The notes under the pieces are model-generated. The model was not told the origin of the DNA and did not search any database. It worked only from the letters and a program-made list of their open reading frames with translations. 64,000 bases of DNA from an uncultured Roseobacter sp. Lineage in GTDB: Bacteria; Pseudomonadota; Alphaproteobacteria; Rhodobacterales; Rhodobacteraceae. Below, in pieces: positions 20,817 through 30,100 of the stretch (position 1 is the stretch's first letter; each line of letters opens with the position of its first letter). A program made the position numbers and the translations under genes. The DNA lies in contig NZ_CANLQB010000001.1 in NCBI RefSeq assembly GCF_947493125.1, positions 62,001 to 126,000 on the forward strand, in the 5' to 3' direction.

Positions 20817-21722
20817 ATGCATATAGAATTTCGTCATCTGCGCACCATCCAGGCGATCCACGAGGCGGGTGGGCTGTCGCTGGCGGCGGAAAAGCTGCAC
20901 ATCACGCAGTCTGCGCTCAGCCATCAGATCAAGGGTCTCGAGGATCAGGCGGGGGTCGAGCTCTTCGTGCGGCGCTCAAAGCCCTTGAAGCTCTCGCCGG
21001 CGGGGCTGCGGCTCCTGAAGCTGGCGCAGCAGGTGCTGCCGCAGGTGCAGGCGCTGCAGGAGGAGTTCACCGGCTTGCGTGAGGGCAGCGCGGGGCGGAT
21101 GCACATCGCCATCGAATGCCACGCCTGTTTCGAGTGGCTGTTTCCCGTGCTGGAGCGGTTTCGCAAGAACTGGGGCGAGGTGGATGTGGACATCCGGCCC
21201 GGGCTTGCCTTTGACGCGATGCCGGCGTTGCTGAAGGAGGAGGTGGACTTGGTGGTTTCCTCCGATCCGGAGGAGCTGCCGGGGGTGGAATTCATCGAAC
21301 TCTTTGATTACGCGCCGGTTTTTGTGGCGGCGCGCGCGCACCCGTTGGCGCAGAACGCCTATGTCGAAGCGGAGGATTTTCGTGGCGAGACGCTGATCAC
21401 CTACCCGGTGGAGCGCGCGCGGCTGGATGTCTTCAGCCAGCTTCTGATCCCGGCCAAGGTGGAGCCTGCGTCGATCCGGCAGGTGGAGCTGACGGCGGTG
21501 ATCCTGCTGCTGGTGGCGTCGAATCGCGGGGTCTCGGTGCTGCCCGATTGGGTCGTGCGCGAGGTGAAATATTCCTCCGATTACATCACGCGGCCTCTGA
21601 CCAGCGACGGCATCACCCGCAGGCTCTATGCGGCGGTGCGCAGTGACGATCTGAGCAAACCCTTCGTGCAGCAGCTTCTGGAGTTTGCGGGCGAGGAGGC
21701 GCGCAAGCTGCAGGCGGTCTGA
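20817..21722 (+). CDS. metR: LysR-family regulator, MetR type
   Basis: This 301-residue LysR regulator has an N-terminal winged helix-turn-helix (FRHLRTIQAIHEAGGLSLAA, then HITQSALSHQI). The ligand-binding domain begins MHIAIECHACFEWLFPVL, the region that in MetR senses homocysteine. It is divergent from metF across a short gap with TGAG-N5-CTCA repeats, which matches MetR control of methionine genes. Confidence 0.92.
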   Translation: MHIEFRHLRTIQAIHEAGGLSLAAEKLHITQSALSHQIKGLEDQAGVELFVRRSKPLKLSPAGLRLLKLAQQVLPQVQALQEEFTGLREGSAGRMHIAIECHACFEWLFPVLERFRKNWGEVDVDIRPGLAFDAMPALLKEEVDLVVSSDPEELPGVEFIELFDYAPVFVAARAHPLAQNAYVEAEDFRGETLITYPVERARLDVFSQLLIPAKVEPASIRQVELTAVILLLVASNRGVSVLPDWVVREVKYSSDYITRPLTSDGITRRLYAAVRSDDLSKPFVQQLLEFAGEEARKLQAV

Positions 21723-21739
21723 CCCACAGGCGGCCTGTC

Positions 21740-22132
21740 TCAGTCGAGGCCGAGCACCGACTTCACCGATCCCGCCGGGCTGAAGGACCAGTCGATGGGC
21801 GCGTTCTCCAGCAGGAACATGATCGAGTTTTGCGGCGGCAGCCCGATCCGCCCGAGCCGCTGCCGGACGTCGGTGTAGAGGGCCTCTTTCTGCGCCTCCG
21901 TCCGGCCGCCGAGCAGAGCGATTTCGATCACGATCGTCGCCCTGGGGTCGCGGTCGCCGAGAAAGCTGGGGTGGAAGATCATGTCCTCCGGCGCATAGCG
22001 GCAGATCAGGCAGAAGAAGTCATCCGGGTTGACGCCGCAGGTCTCGACCAGGCTGGCGTGCAGTTCGTCATTGATGGCGTGGCAGAGATCGCTGGGCAGG
22101 GTCTGTGGCACGTGGATCTTATTGAAGGGCAT
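21740..22132 (-). CDS. Tautomerase-superfamily protein
   Basis: This 130-residue protein has Pro immediately after Met (MPFNKIHVP), the catalytic N-terminal proline of the 4-oxalocrotonate tautomerase superfamily. Two beta-alpha-beta units follow (LHASLVETCGVNPDDFFCLI and IVIEIALLGGRTEAQKEALY), as in the longer Tautomerase_2-type proteins. CAGGAGCG precedes the start. It is convergent with metR. The substrate is unknown. Confidence 0.88.
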   Translation of the reverse strand: MPFNKIHVPQTLPSDLCHAINDELHASLVETCGVNPDDFFCLICRYAPEDMIFHPSFLGDRDPRATIVIEIALLGGRTEAQKEALYTDVRQRLGRIGLPPQNSIMFLLENAPIDWSFSPAGSVKSVLGLD

Positions 22133-22183
22133 TGGGCGCTCCTGTTGCGGGAGGGGTGGGCAGGGGCCGCGCGGCTTGTGGTG

Positions 22184-22414
22184 CTATTTTGCCAGACGGG
22201 CGGCGCGTCCGCCGCGCCGTTTGCTCAGCTGTCCCTGGCGGGCGGGCAGTTCGGCCATCACCGCACGGCGCGCCTCGGGGCTCATCTTCGACCAGGCGGT
22301 GATCTCGTCAATCGAGCGCAAACACCCGGTGCAGAGCCGCGCGTCCGGGTGGATCACGCAGATCTTGATGCAGGGGCTTTCGACCTCCTCGCGGCGCCAG
22401 ATGTCGTCTGTCAT
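22184..22414 (-). CDS. DUF1289 cysteine-rich small protein
   Basis: This 76-residue protein carries the DUF1289 pattern SPCIKICVIHPDARLCTGC, with four Cys that could bind zinc or an Fe-S cluster, followed by RSIDEITAWSKMSPEAR and a basic tail. It starts 3 nt after the ruvX stop, forming one unit with ruvX and ccmI. Confidence 0.93.
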   Translation of the reverse strand: MTDDIWRREEVESPCIKICVIHPDARLCTGCLRSIDEITAWSKMSPEARRAVMAELPARQGQLSKRRGGRAARLAK

Positions 22415-22417
22415 GGT

Positions 22418-22906
22418 CTATCCCTCACTGGCGGTGCGGATCACGCGCAGGCGGTCCAATGCGCCTTGCAAGATATATCCGGCGGCGACGTGATCAATGA
22501 CCTCGGCGCGACGTTTTCGCGACGTATCCGCCTCCAGCAGTGCGCGTTCAGCGGCGACGGTGGAGAGGCGTTCGTCCCAGAAGGTGATGGGCAGGTCGAA
22601 CCCCTCGGCGCGGTGGAGGTTGCGGGCAAAGGCGCGCGTGGACTGGCAGCGCGGGCCTTCGGTGCCGTCCATGTTGCGCGGCAGGCCGAGCACGAGGCCG
22701 CCGATGCGGCGTTCGGTCAAGATCGCCATGAGGCGGGCCGCATCCCGGGTGAACGTCTTGCGTTTGATCGTTTCCAGCGGCGTGGCGATGGAGAGGAACG
22801 TGTCAGAGACCGCGACGCCGATGGTCGCGGTGCCCAGATCGAGCCCGGCGAGGCTCTGCAGGGGGGGCAGGGCGGCGGCGAAACCCTCCAGATCGTCGTG
22901 GATCAT
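22418..22906 (-). CDS. ruvX: Putative pre-16S rRNA nuclease / Holliday junction resolvase RuvX
   Basis: This 162-residue RNase H-fold protein shows the catalytic strand LAGLDLGTATIGVAVSD, the loop GLVLGLPRNMDGTEGP, TFWDERLSTVAAE and the terminal DHVAAGYILQGAL. YqgF/RuvX matures 16S rRNA ends in bacteria and is related to resolvases. The start overlaps the ccmI stop (ATGA) by 4 nt, showing translational coupling. Confidence 0.94.
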   Translation of the reverse strand: MIHDDLEGFAAALPPLQSLAGLDLGTATIGVAVSDTFLSIATPLETIKRKTFTRDAARLMAILTERRIGGLVLGLPRNMDGTEGPRCQSTRAFARNLHRAEGFDLPITFWDERLSTVAAERALLEADTSRKRRAEVIDHVAAGYILQGALDRLRVIRTASEG

Positions 22907-24135
22907 TCGACGACCTGCGCCCGCTGACCGGCGCGCAGCAGCAGATCGAGCGCGCGGGTGTCATCGGCGAAGACCTCGACCGCATTGTCATAGACCGCGC
23001 GGGCCTGGCCCTGCTGGCCGAGAACGCCAAGCGCGGTGATGAGCTGCGCCCAGTCCTGCGCCGGCCCGCCTTCGGTGGCGAGCCGCTCCGAAAGGCCGGT
23101 GACCATACCTTCGATCATCTGCATCCGTTCGACGGGCGAGAGGTTTTCCGCGGCCTCGACGTCGGCGGCGGAGGGTCCGCGCCCGCTGCCAATCTCGGGG
23201 AGCTGATAGTTTACGCCGGCGCGGACCGCCATGTCTTCGATCTGGGCGAGGATCGGCGGGATCCAGGGCGCATCCTCGGGACCCGCGCGCAATAGCGCGT
23301 CCCAGGTGCGAAAGGCGGTGTCGGGGCGGCCCGTCTGTGCCATCATCAGCCCCATGTAGTAGCGCGCCGTTCCGTTTTGGGGCTCAAGCGCCAGGGCGCG
23401 TTGCAGCGCGGCCTCCGCTTCGGGCGAGACATAGCCGCCCGCGGCCACCACCAGCATATCGGCGAAGTCCGTGTGATCCGCTGCGGTGACGGCGTCGCCC
23501 TTGATGCGGATGACCTCCTGCTGAGCTTCGGCGGCGGCCCGGTAGTTGCCCAAGTTGGCCTCGTTCTGGGCGAGCAGGATATGGCCTTGCAGGTCGTCCG
23601 GGCGTTGCGCCACCGTCTCGCGGAGCTGTTTGACGAGGGCCACGTAGTCGGGGCTAGCGTCCTGTGGCAGCTGCGGTGCGGGCAGGCTGGCTTCGGCTTC
23701 GGCCTGGCTGGGGCGTTGGGTGCGGGCTTCTTCGGCAAAGGCGATCCGGTCGGCAAGGGACAGATCGCCGTAACCGGGTGCGCCAAGCTGCAGATACATG
23801 GCAATGCTGCCCGCCACGAGCACCAGGGCAATGAGGCCTGCGACCACGCCCGGCGCGCCCTTGCTGGCATCGGCGGCCACGGTGTCGGCCTGCAGGGCGG
23901 CATCGGCGGCGAGGATCCGGCGGGAGACTTCGGCGCGGACGCGGTCAGCATCCTCGGGGCTGATCACGCCGCGGGCGAGGTCCTTGTCGATCTCCTTCAA
24001 CTGGTCGCGATAGACGCGCAGATCATAGGCGGCGGGCGGCACAGCCGCACCGCTGCGCGGTGCGCGCAACCCCAGGGCCAGCAGAACCGCGATGACCAGC
24101 GCGAGACCGCCCGCGAGGATCCAGAAGACTGTCAT
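22903..24135 (-). CDS. ccmI: Cytochrome c biogenesis protein CcmI
   Basis: This 410-residue protein has an N-terminal membrane span (FWILAGGLALVIAVLLALGL), the cytoplasmic loop with YDLRVYRDQLKEIDKDLARG, a second span near residue 95-112, and a periplasmic TPR-rich domain. It chaperones apocytochrome c for heme ligation in system I maturation. The adjacent ruvX and DUF1289 genes are its usual Rhodobacterales neighbours. It is divergent from soxB across 218 nt. Confidence 0.94.
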   Translation of the reverse strand: MTVFWILAGGLALVIAVLLALGLRAPRSGAAVPPAAYDLRVYRDQLKEIDKDLARGVISPEDADRVRAEVSRRILAADAALQADTVAADASKGAPGVVAGLIALVLVAGSIAMYLQLGAPGYGDLSLADRIAFAEEARTQRPSQAEAEASLPAPQLPQDASPDYVALVKQLRETVAQRPDDLQGHILLAQNEANLGNYRAAAEAQQEVIRIKGDAVTAADHTDFADMLVVAAGGYVSPEAEAALQRALALEPQNGTARYYMGLMMAQTGRPDTAFRTWDALLRAGPEDAPWIPPILAQIEDMAVRAGVNYQLPEIGSGRGPSAADVEAAENLSPVERMQMIEGMVTGLSERLATEGGPAQDWAQLITALGVLGQQGQARAVYDNAVEVFADDTRALDLLLRAGQRAQVVE

Positions 24136-24353
24136 ATGTGCCTCCTCCTTGGCCTCTTCACTTAGTCAACAATGGGCGCACACAAAAGGGGCAAACGCGC
24201 AAGTATGGCGGCCGCTGCCTGCGCGATTGTGCCGCGTGTCGCAAACCTGTTAGAAAGCGGCGCGCGCAGTCTCTCCTTTTTCCGCCAGTTCCGCAGAACA
24301 GGAGCCATCCGGCTGCGGGTTCGCAGGGGTGTGTGACAGGGGGTGATCCGGCC
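24136..24353. promoter_or_regulatory. Divergent promoter region ccmI/soxB
   Basis: This 218-nt gap is between divergent starts. I see no clear operator or riboswitch. An open frame runs through it into soxB but lacks a ribosome binding site and family support. Confidence 0.3.
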
Positions 24354-25598
24354 ATGAAACGTTATTCCGTCTTTGCCGTGGCGCGCGAGGCTGCACGCTA
24401 TCACACCGGCTGGGAGCGGGCGTGGAAGAAGGCGGAGCCGAAAGCCCGCTATGACGTGATCATCATCGGCGGCGGCGGGCACGGGCTGGCCACGGCCTAT
24501 CACCTGGGCAAGCGCTTCGGCATCAAGAATGTCGCCATCCTGGAGAAGGGCTGGCTGGGCGGCGGCAACACCGGGCGGAATACGACGATCATCCGCAGCA
24601 ACTATCTGCAGGATCCGTCGGCGGCGCTCTATGAAAAGTCACGCGCGCTCTACGAAACGATGAGCCAGGATCTGAACTATAACGTGATGTTTTCGCCCCG
24701 GGGCGTGATCATGCTGGCGCAGACCCACCACGAGGTGCGCGGCTATCAGCGCACGGCGCATGCGAACGCGCTGCAGGGCGTGAAAACCGAATTCATCGGG
24801 CCGCGCCGTGTGAAAGAGCTGGTGCCGATCATCAACATCGACGGTCCACGCTATCCGGTGATGGGCGGTCTGTGGCAGGCGCGGGGTGGCACGGCGCGGC
24901 ATGATGCGGTGGCCTGGGGCTATGCGCGGGCCTGCTCTGACATGGGCATGGATGTGATCCAGCAGTGCGAGGTGACCGCCATTCGCCGTGAGGGCGGCAA
25001 GGTGGTGGGCGTCGACACCACGAAAGGCGCGATTGACTGCGACAAACTCGGCATCGTGGTGGCGGGCAATTCGGGCCATGTGGCGAGGCTGGCGGGGTTC
25101 CGGCTGCCGATCGAGAGTGTGGCGTTGCAGGCGCTGGTCAGCGAGCCGATCAAGCCCTGCATGGATGTGGTGGTGATGGCCAACACGGTGCACGGTTACA
25201 TGAGCCAGTCCGACAAGGGTGAGATGGTGATCGGTGGCGGCACCGATGGCTACAACAACTACACCCAGCGCGGGGCGTTTCACCATATCGAGGAGACCGT
25301 GCGCGCGCTAGTCGAGACCTTCCCGATGGTTTCGCGGCTCAAAATGCTGCGCCAATGGGGGGGCATCGTCGATGTCACCGGGGATCGCTCCCCCATTCTG
25401 TCGAAAACGCCGTTGGAGAATGTGTTCATCAACTGCGGCTGGGGCACGGGCGGCTTCAAGGCCACGCCTGGCTCAGGCTGGGCGATGGCGGAATTGATGG
25501 CCAAGGGCCACGGGCCGCTGACCGATGCCTTCGGGCTGGAGCGCTTCCGCGAGGGGCGTTTCATTGACGAAAGTGTGGCCGCCGGGGTGGCGCATTGA
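24354..25598 (+). CDS. soxB: Sarcosine oxidase beta subunit, copy 1
   Basis: This 414-residue flavoprotein subunit has the FAD dinucleotide fold YDVIIIGGGGHGLATAYHLG (~33-52). His183 in RGGTARHDAVAW is at the site where FMN is covalently bound in the heterotetrameric enzyme. The complex oxidises sarcosine to glycine, passing the methyl carbon to tetrahydrofolate and making hydrogen peroxide. The start is ATG 24354. The normal next gene, soxD, is displaced by 1.2 kb holding three tiny membrane genes. Confidence 0.96.
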   Translation: MKRYSVFAVAREAARYHTGWERAWKKAEPKARYDVIIIGGGGHGLATAYHLGKRFGIKNVAILEKGWLGGGNTGRNTTIIRSNYLQDPSAALYEKSRALYETMSQDLNYNVMFSPRGVIMLAQTHHEVRGYQRTAHANALQGVKTEFIGPRRVKELVPIINIDGPRYPVMGGLWQARGGTARHDAVAWGYARACSDMGMDVIQQCEVTAIRREGGKVVGVDTTKGAIDCDKLGIVVAGNSGHVARLAGFRLPIESVALQALVSEPIKPCMDVVVMANTVHGYMSQSDKGEMVIGGGTDGYNNYTQRGAFHHIEETVRALVETFPMVSRLKMLRQWGGIVDVTGDRSPILSKTPLENVFINCGWGTGGFKATPGSGWAMAELMAKGHGPLTDAFGLERFREGRFIDESVAAGVAH

Positions 25599-25756
25599 TG
25601 TCGGTCGCTGCCGCCACGATCTGCGGGTCCGGCCCTGATGCCGGCGCGGTTCGGTCCCCCGTTGGATCCGTGCGTGGTGCTGTGCCCTGCAGTGACCGCT
25701 GCGGCGGTGATCAGTCTCGCCGGAGCGGTCAGACCAGGACCGCCCGACAGGTGCCG

Positions 25757-25942
25757 TCAGTCGTGCGTTTTTTCACCCTGGCCGGCGGCGCTGCCGAAGG
25801 CGATCAGGCTGCCCACGTCCACCTCGCGCCCGCCGCGTGCGGCCTTGCGTTCGGCAATGCCCCGGCGCTCCCGCACCAGCATGACGATCGCGACCGCCGC
25901 GATCAGCCCAAAGACCAGAACGGCCATCATTTCCTTGCTCAT
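25757..25942 (-). CDS. Single-span mini membrane protein 1
   Basis: This 61-residue protein starts with MSKEMMAVLVFGLIAAVAIVMLV, an N-terminal membrane helix. RERRGIAERKAARGG is a basic stop-transfer segment, and a short soluble tail follows. AGGAGG lies seven nt before the ATG at 25942, strong evidence of translation. It is antisense to the sox operon direction and lies inside it. Function unknown. Confidence 0.75.
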   Translation of the reverse strand: MSKEMMAVLVFGLIAAVAIVMLVRERRGIAERKAARGGREVDVGSLIAFGSAAGQGEKTHD

Positions 25943-26024
25943 CCGAGCCTCCTCTCATCCCGACTTGAGCCAAGCATACCGCGCTTGGCCGGTTTTGGCG
26001 ATATGCCCCGCCTCTGGATTTTTT

Positions 26025-26050
26025 GGAACAAGGGACAGGCCTGCGGTGTT
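26025..26050 (+). promoter_or_regulatory. GGAAC-N19-TT element upstream of mini membrane protein 2
   Basis: GGAAC at 26025-26029 and TT at 26049-26050 resemble the spacing of ECF general-stress promoters in rhizobia. It lies 36-61 nt before the ATG at 26086. A similarly spaced pair occurs upstream of sodB. Whether this organism has such a sigma factor is unknown, so this is weak. Confidence 0.2.
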
Positions 26051-26085
26051 TCTTCTGCAAGCGTAAAGCAAAGAGGAGAAACATC

Positions 26086-26268
26086 ATGTCGGATCAGACA
26101 CAACAGAACTCGGGTGGTGGCAGCATGGGCCTCGCCTTTGTGGTCGGTATGCTCGTCGTTGTCGTGGGCATTCTGGCCTATTTCATGCTCGCGGGTGACG
26201 CAGGGCTGTCTGTCGAAGGGCCCGATACGGCCATCGAAGGGGCTGCGGAAGCCGTCTCTGGCGACTGA
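26086..26268 (+). CDS. Single-span mini membrane protein 2
   Basis: This 60-residue protein starts at ATG 26086 behind AGAGGAGAA. A polar Gln/Ser/Gly-rich head of ~14 residues (SDQTQQNSGGG) is followed by one hydrophobic helix (GLAFVVGMLVVVVGILAYFM) and a short acidic tail. The topology resembles the next gene at 26485, though sequence identity is low. It is probably an inner-membrane peptide; no family recognised. Confidence 0.75.
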   Translation: MSDQTQQNSGGGSMGLAFVVGMLVVVVGILAYFMLAGDAGLSVEGPDTAIEGAAEAVSGD

Positions 26269-26484
26269 CACGCGCGTCAAAGCTCAAGACAGCGCCGTGT
26301 GGACCATTTTGCGTCCGTGCGGCGTTTCACGTTTTTTGACCGGAATCCGGCCATCGGCACCTTTTGGCCAGCGTTTTTGCGGCGCTCCGGCTTCGCACCG
26401 CCCAAATGATCCGGGGATTTCTGCCGATATTGTTCCCGCGGCGCCATTGGCGACACTGGCCTCCCGTAACAAGGAGACTGACCA

Positions 26485-26694
26485 ATGGCTGACTATACGA
26501 CCCACAACTCTGATGGTGTCAGCGGCAAGGGCATCTTTATCGCGCTCGTGGTTATCGGCGCGTTCGTCTTCCTGCTGGCCGTTCTGGGCACGAGCACCGT
26601 TCCGCCAGATGGCGAAGGCGCTGCCGACCCGGCTGCCATCGAAACGGCTCCCGCAGCACCGGCTGATCCAACAGCCCCGGCTGTCGTGGAATAA
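26485..26694 (+). CDS. Single-span mini membrane protein 3
   Basis: This 69-residue protein starts at ATG 26485 with AAGGAG upstream. Its head ADYTTHNSDGVSGK precedes one helix (GIFIALVVIGAFVFLLAVLG) and an Ala/Pro/Asp-rich tail likely outside the membrane. It is followed by a strong intrinsic terminator, so it forms its own unit and is not simply part of the sox operon. The architecture mirrors the gene at 26086. Confidence 0.75.
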   Translation: MADYTTHNSDGVSGKGIFIALVVIGAFVFLLAVLGTSTVPPDGEGAADPAAIETAPAAPADPTAPAVVE

Positions 26695-26721
26695 TAAAGA
26701 CTTTCCTCCCCTGACCGCAGC

Positions 26722-26751
26722 AGGCGGGCGTCTCTTGGCGCCCGCCTTTTT
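26722..26751 (+). terminator. Intrinsic terminator after mini protein 3
   Basis: A 9-bp perfect stem (AGGCGGGCG / CGCCCGCCT) with an 8-nt loop is followed by five T. It stops transcription 34 nt before the soxD start, so soxDAG needs a promoter of its own or readthrough. Confidence 0.92.
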
Positions 26752-26784
26752 GCTGCGCGCGCGCATGTCCCCCGGAGCCTGCCC

Positions 26785-27114
26785 ATGCTGATCCTCACCT
26801 GTCCTGTCTGCGGTGTGACCGCCGAGGAAACCGAATTCCACGGCGGCGGCGAGGCGCATCTCACCCGGCATGGCCCCGGCAGTTCCGACGATGACTTCGA
26901 GGATTACCTCTTCATGCGGGAAAACCCGCGCGGGGTGCATTTCGAGCGCTGGCGTCATGTCTATGGCTGCGGCAAGTGGTTCCACGCCGCGCGCTGTACA
27001 ACCACGCTCGAGGTCTTCGGCACCTACCCGGCTCAGACCACCGAGCCGCCCAAGGATCTGCAAAAAACGATCTCGAAGAAACGCCCCGGCTGGACGTGGA
27101 GAGATCTCGCATGA
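26785..27114 (+). CDS. soxD: Sarcosine oxidase delta subunit, copy 1
   Basis: This 109-residue zinc-binding subunit has CPVCG near the N-terminus (Cys6, Cys9) and the second half-site RHVYGCGKWFHAARC, the Cys/His pattern of heterotetrameric sarcosine oxidase delta chains. It directly precedes soxA (61-nt gap) and belongs with soxB at 24354, despite the intervening small genes. Confidence 0.94.
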   Translation: MLILTCPVCGVTAEETEFHGGGEAHLTRHGPGSSDDDFEDYLFMRENPRGVHFERWRHVYGCGKWFHAARCTTTLEVFGTYPAQTTEPPKDLQKTISKKRPGWTWRDLA

Positions 27115-27175
27115 TCCTTCATTCTTCTAAAAATACTCAAATCCCGACACCGACCAACCTGCGGACCTCTCGACC

Positions 27176-30100
27176 ATGAGCACACGTCTGGCCACCGGCG
27201 GCCGCCTTCTGAACAAGGGCAAGCCGCTGCAATTCACCTTCAACGGCAAGCGTCTGCGCGGCTTTGAGGGCGATACGCTCGCCTCGGCTTTGCTGGCCAA
27301 TGACCAGGTGCTGGTGGGGCGCTCGTTCAAGTACCACCGCCCGCGCGGGATCGTCGCTTCGGGCGCCGAAGAGCCGAACGGGCTGGTGAACCTCGGCGAA
27401 GACGGCACCTTCGAGCCCAACCAGCGCGTCACCACAACCGAGCTCTTCGAGGGCCTTTCGGCGGAGAGCCAGAACCACTGGCCGAGCCTCGAGTTCGACG
27501 TGGGCGCGATCAACACCAAGCTCAGCCGGTTCCTGCCCGCGGGGTTCTACTACAAGATGTTCATCCATCCGCGGCCGCTGTGGAAACATGTTTACGAGCC
27601 CTTTATCCGGCAATCCGCAGGCCTTGGGCGCGCGCCGAAAGTACCGGACGCGGACACCTACGAACACTTCCATTTCTTCTGCGATGTCATGGTGATCGGC
27701 GGTGGCGTGGCGGGGCTGCAGGCGGCGAAGGCCGCCGCTGTGACAGGCGCGAAGGTCCTGCTCGTCGAACAGACCGCCCAATGGGGCGGGCGCGCGCCGG
27801 TCGATGGTGGCACCGTCGACGGCAAGCCTGTGGACAACTTCGTGGACGAAATGATCGCTGACCTCGAAGCCATGCCCAATGTCACCCTGCGCAAGCGGCT
27901 GATGGGAGCAGGCGTCTATGACCACGGCTATGTGCTGGGCTATGAGCAACTGCGCGATCACGCGCCGGAGTCGTCCGGCCCGCGCCACCGCCTCTGGCGC
28001 GTTCGGGCGGGTCATGTCGTGACCGCCGCAGGGGCCATTGAGCGGCCTTTGTCCTTTGCGGGCAATGACATCCCCGGGGTGATGCTGGCCTCGGCGATGC
28101 GCGACTATGTGGTCAATTACGGCGTCTCTGCGGGCGACCGTACCGTGGTGGTGACCAACAACGATGACGCGTACCTGACCGCCTTTGCGCTCGAAAATGC
28201 AGGGCTGCGCGTGCCGGTGATCCTCGATGCGCGGGTTCTTGCGACGGACAGCCCGGCGATGGCCGAGGCCAAGGCGCTGGGCATCCGGGTGATGATGGGG
28301 CATGGCATCGCCAAGGTGCAGGGCGGCAAGCGTGTGACCGGTGTGGGCATCTGTTCCCAGGCGGGCGAGGGCGCGGTGTTGGAAGAGGTGGCCTGCGACG
28401 CGGTGGCGATGTCGGGCGGTTGGTCCCCGGTGGTGCACCTGTGGTCGCATTGCGGTGGCAAGCTTGTTTGGGACGAGGCGCAGGCCCACTTCCGTCCGGA
28501 TGTGGACAAAGCGCCCACCGGAGCCGCGGGCGAGGCCTTTGTGAGCCCTGCGGGGGCGGCGGCGGGCGACTTGCGGCTGGCCGCTGTGCTGGGGAGTGCG
28601 GATCAGGCGGGCAAGGCGGCGGCCGAAGCCGTCGGCTTCAAGCACACGCGCGCCAAAGCGCCCGTCGGCGAGACGCCGGAGGAGGCGCCGATGATGCCCG
28701 TCTGGCTGATGCCGCAGGGCGCGGGCGCGGCGCTGCGCAGCAAGGCCTGGCTCGACTATCAGAACGACGTGAAGGTTTCGGACGTGCAACTGGCCGCGCA
28801 AGAAGGGTTCGAGAGCGTCGAGCACGCCAAACGCTATACGACCCTCGGGATGGCGACGGATCAGGGCAAGCTGAGCAACATCAACGGGCTGGCGACCCTC
28901 GCGGGCGCGCTGGGGAGCAACATCCCGGACGTGGGGACAACCACCTTCCGCCCGCCTTATACGCCGATCTCCATGGGCGCGATTGCCGGCGAGGCGCGGG
29001 GCGCGGTGTTTCAGCCCATCCGCCGCACGCCGATGCACGACTGGCATGACGCCAACGGGGCGGAGTGGGAGCCAGTGGGCCAGTGGCGGCGGCCCTATGC
29101 TTATGTGCGTGAGGGCGAAAGCACCCATGACGCGGTGATGCGCGAGACGAAGAATGCGCGCGAGAACCTCGGGCTGCTCGATGCCTCGACGCTGGGCAAG
29201 CTGATCGTGAAGGGGCCGGATGCGGGGCGCTTCCTCGACATGCTCTACACCAACATGATGAGCACGCTGAAACCGGGCAAATGCCGCTATGGGCTGATGT
29301 GTTCGGAAAACGGCTTCCTGATCGACGACGGTGTGGTGGCGCGCATCGACGCGGACACCTTCCTTTGCCACACCACCACCGGCGGCGCCGAGCGTATTCA
29401 CCAGCATATGGAGGAATGGCTGCAGACCGAGTGGTGGGACTGGAAGGTCTGGGTTGCCAATGTGACCGAGCAATATGCGCAGGTGGCCGTGGTGGGCCCG
29501 AACGCGCGGAAAGCCTTGGAAAAACTTGGCGGTATGGATGTCTCGAAAGAGGCGCTTGGTTTCATGGAGTGGGCTGACGGCGAGTTGGCGGGCTTCAAGG
29601 TCCGGGTCTATCGCATCTCCTTCTCGGGTGAGCTGAGCTATGAGATCGCCGTCGACGCCGGGCAGGGACAGGCCTTCTGGGATGCGCTCATGGTCGTGGG
29701 CCACGATCTGGGCGTGATGCCCTACGGCACCGAAGCGCTGCACATCCTGCGCGCCGAGAAGGGCTTCATCATGATCGGGGATGAGACCGATGGCACGGTG
29801 ATCCCGCAGGATCTGGGCCTCGACTGGGCGATCTCGAAGAAGAAGGACGATTATCTGGGCAAGCGCGCGCAGGCGCGGACCCATATGACCGACCCGGAGC
29901 GCTGGAAGCTGGTGGGCCTTGAGACGCTCTCGGGGGCGGTGCTGCCCGATGGGGCCTATGCGGTGGGTGAGGGTGTGAACGCCAACGGTCAGCGCACTGT
30001 CATCGGGCGTGTGACGTCGAGCTATCATTCGCCGAACCTCGGAAAGGGGATCGCCATGGGGCTGGTGCTGCACGGGCCGGACCGGATGGGCGAGGTGCTT

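Noticed and set aside
25595-26791. 398-residue open frame across the small membrane genes
   Set aside because: Runs through three better supported genes with ribosome binding sites and a terminator, and its translation resembles no protein.
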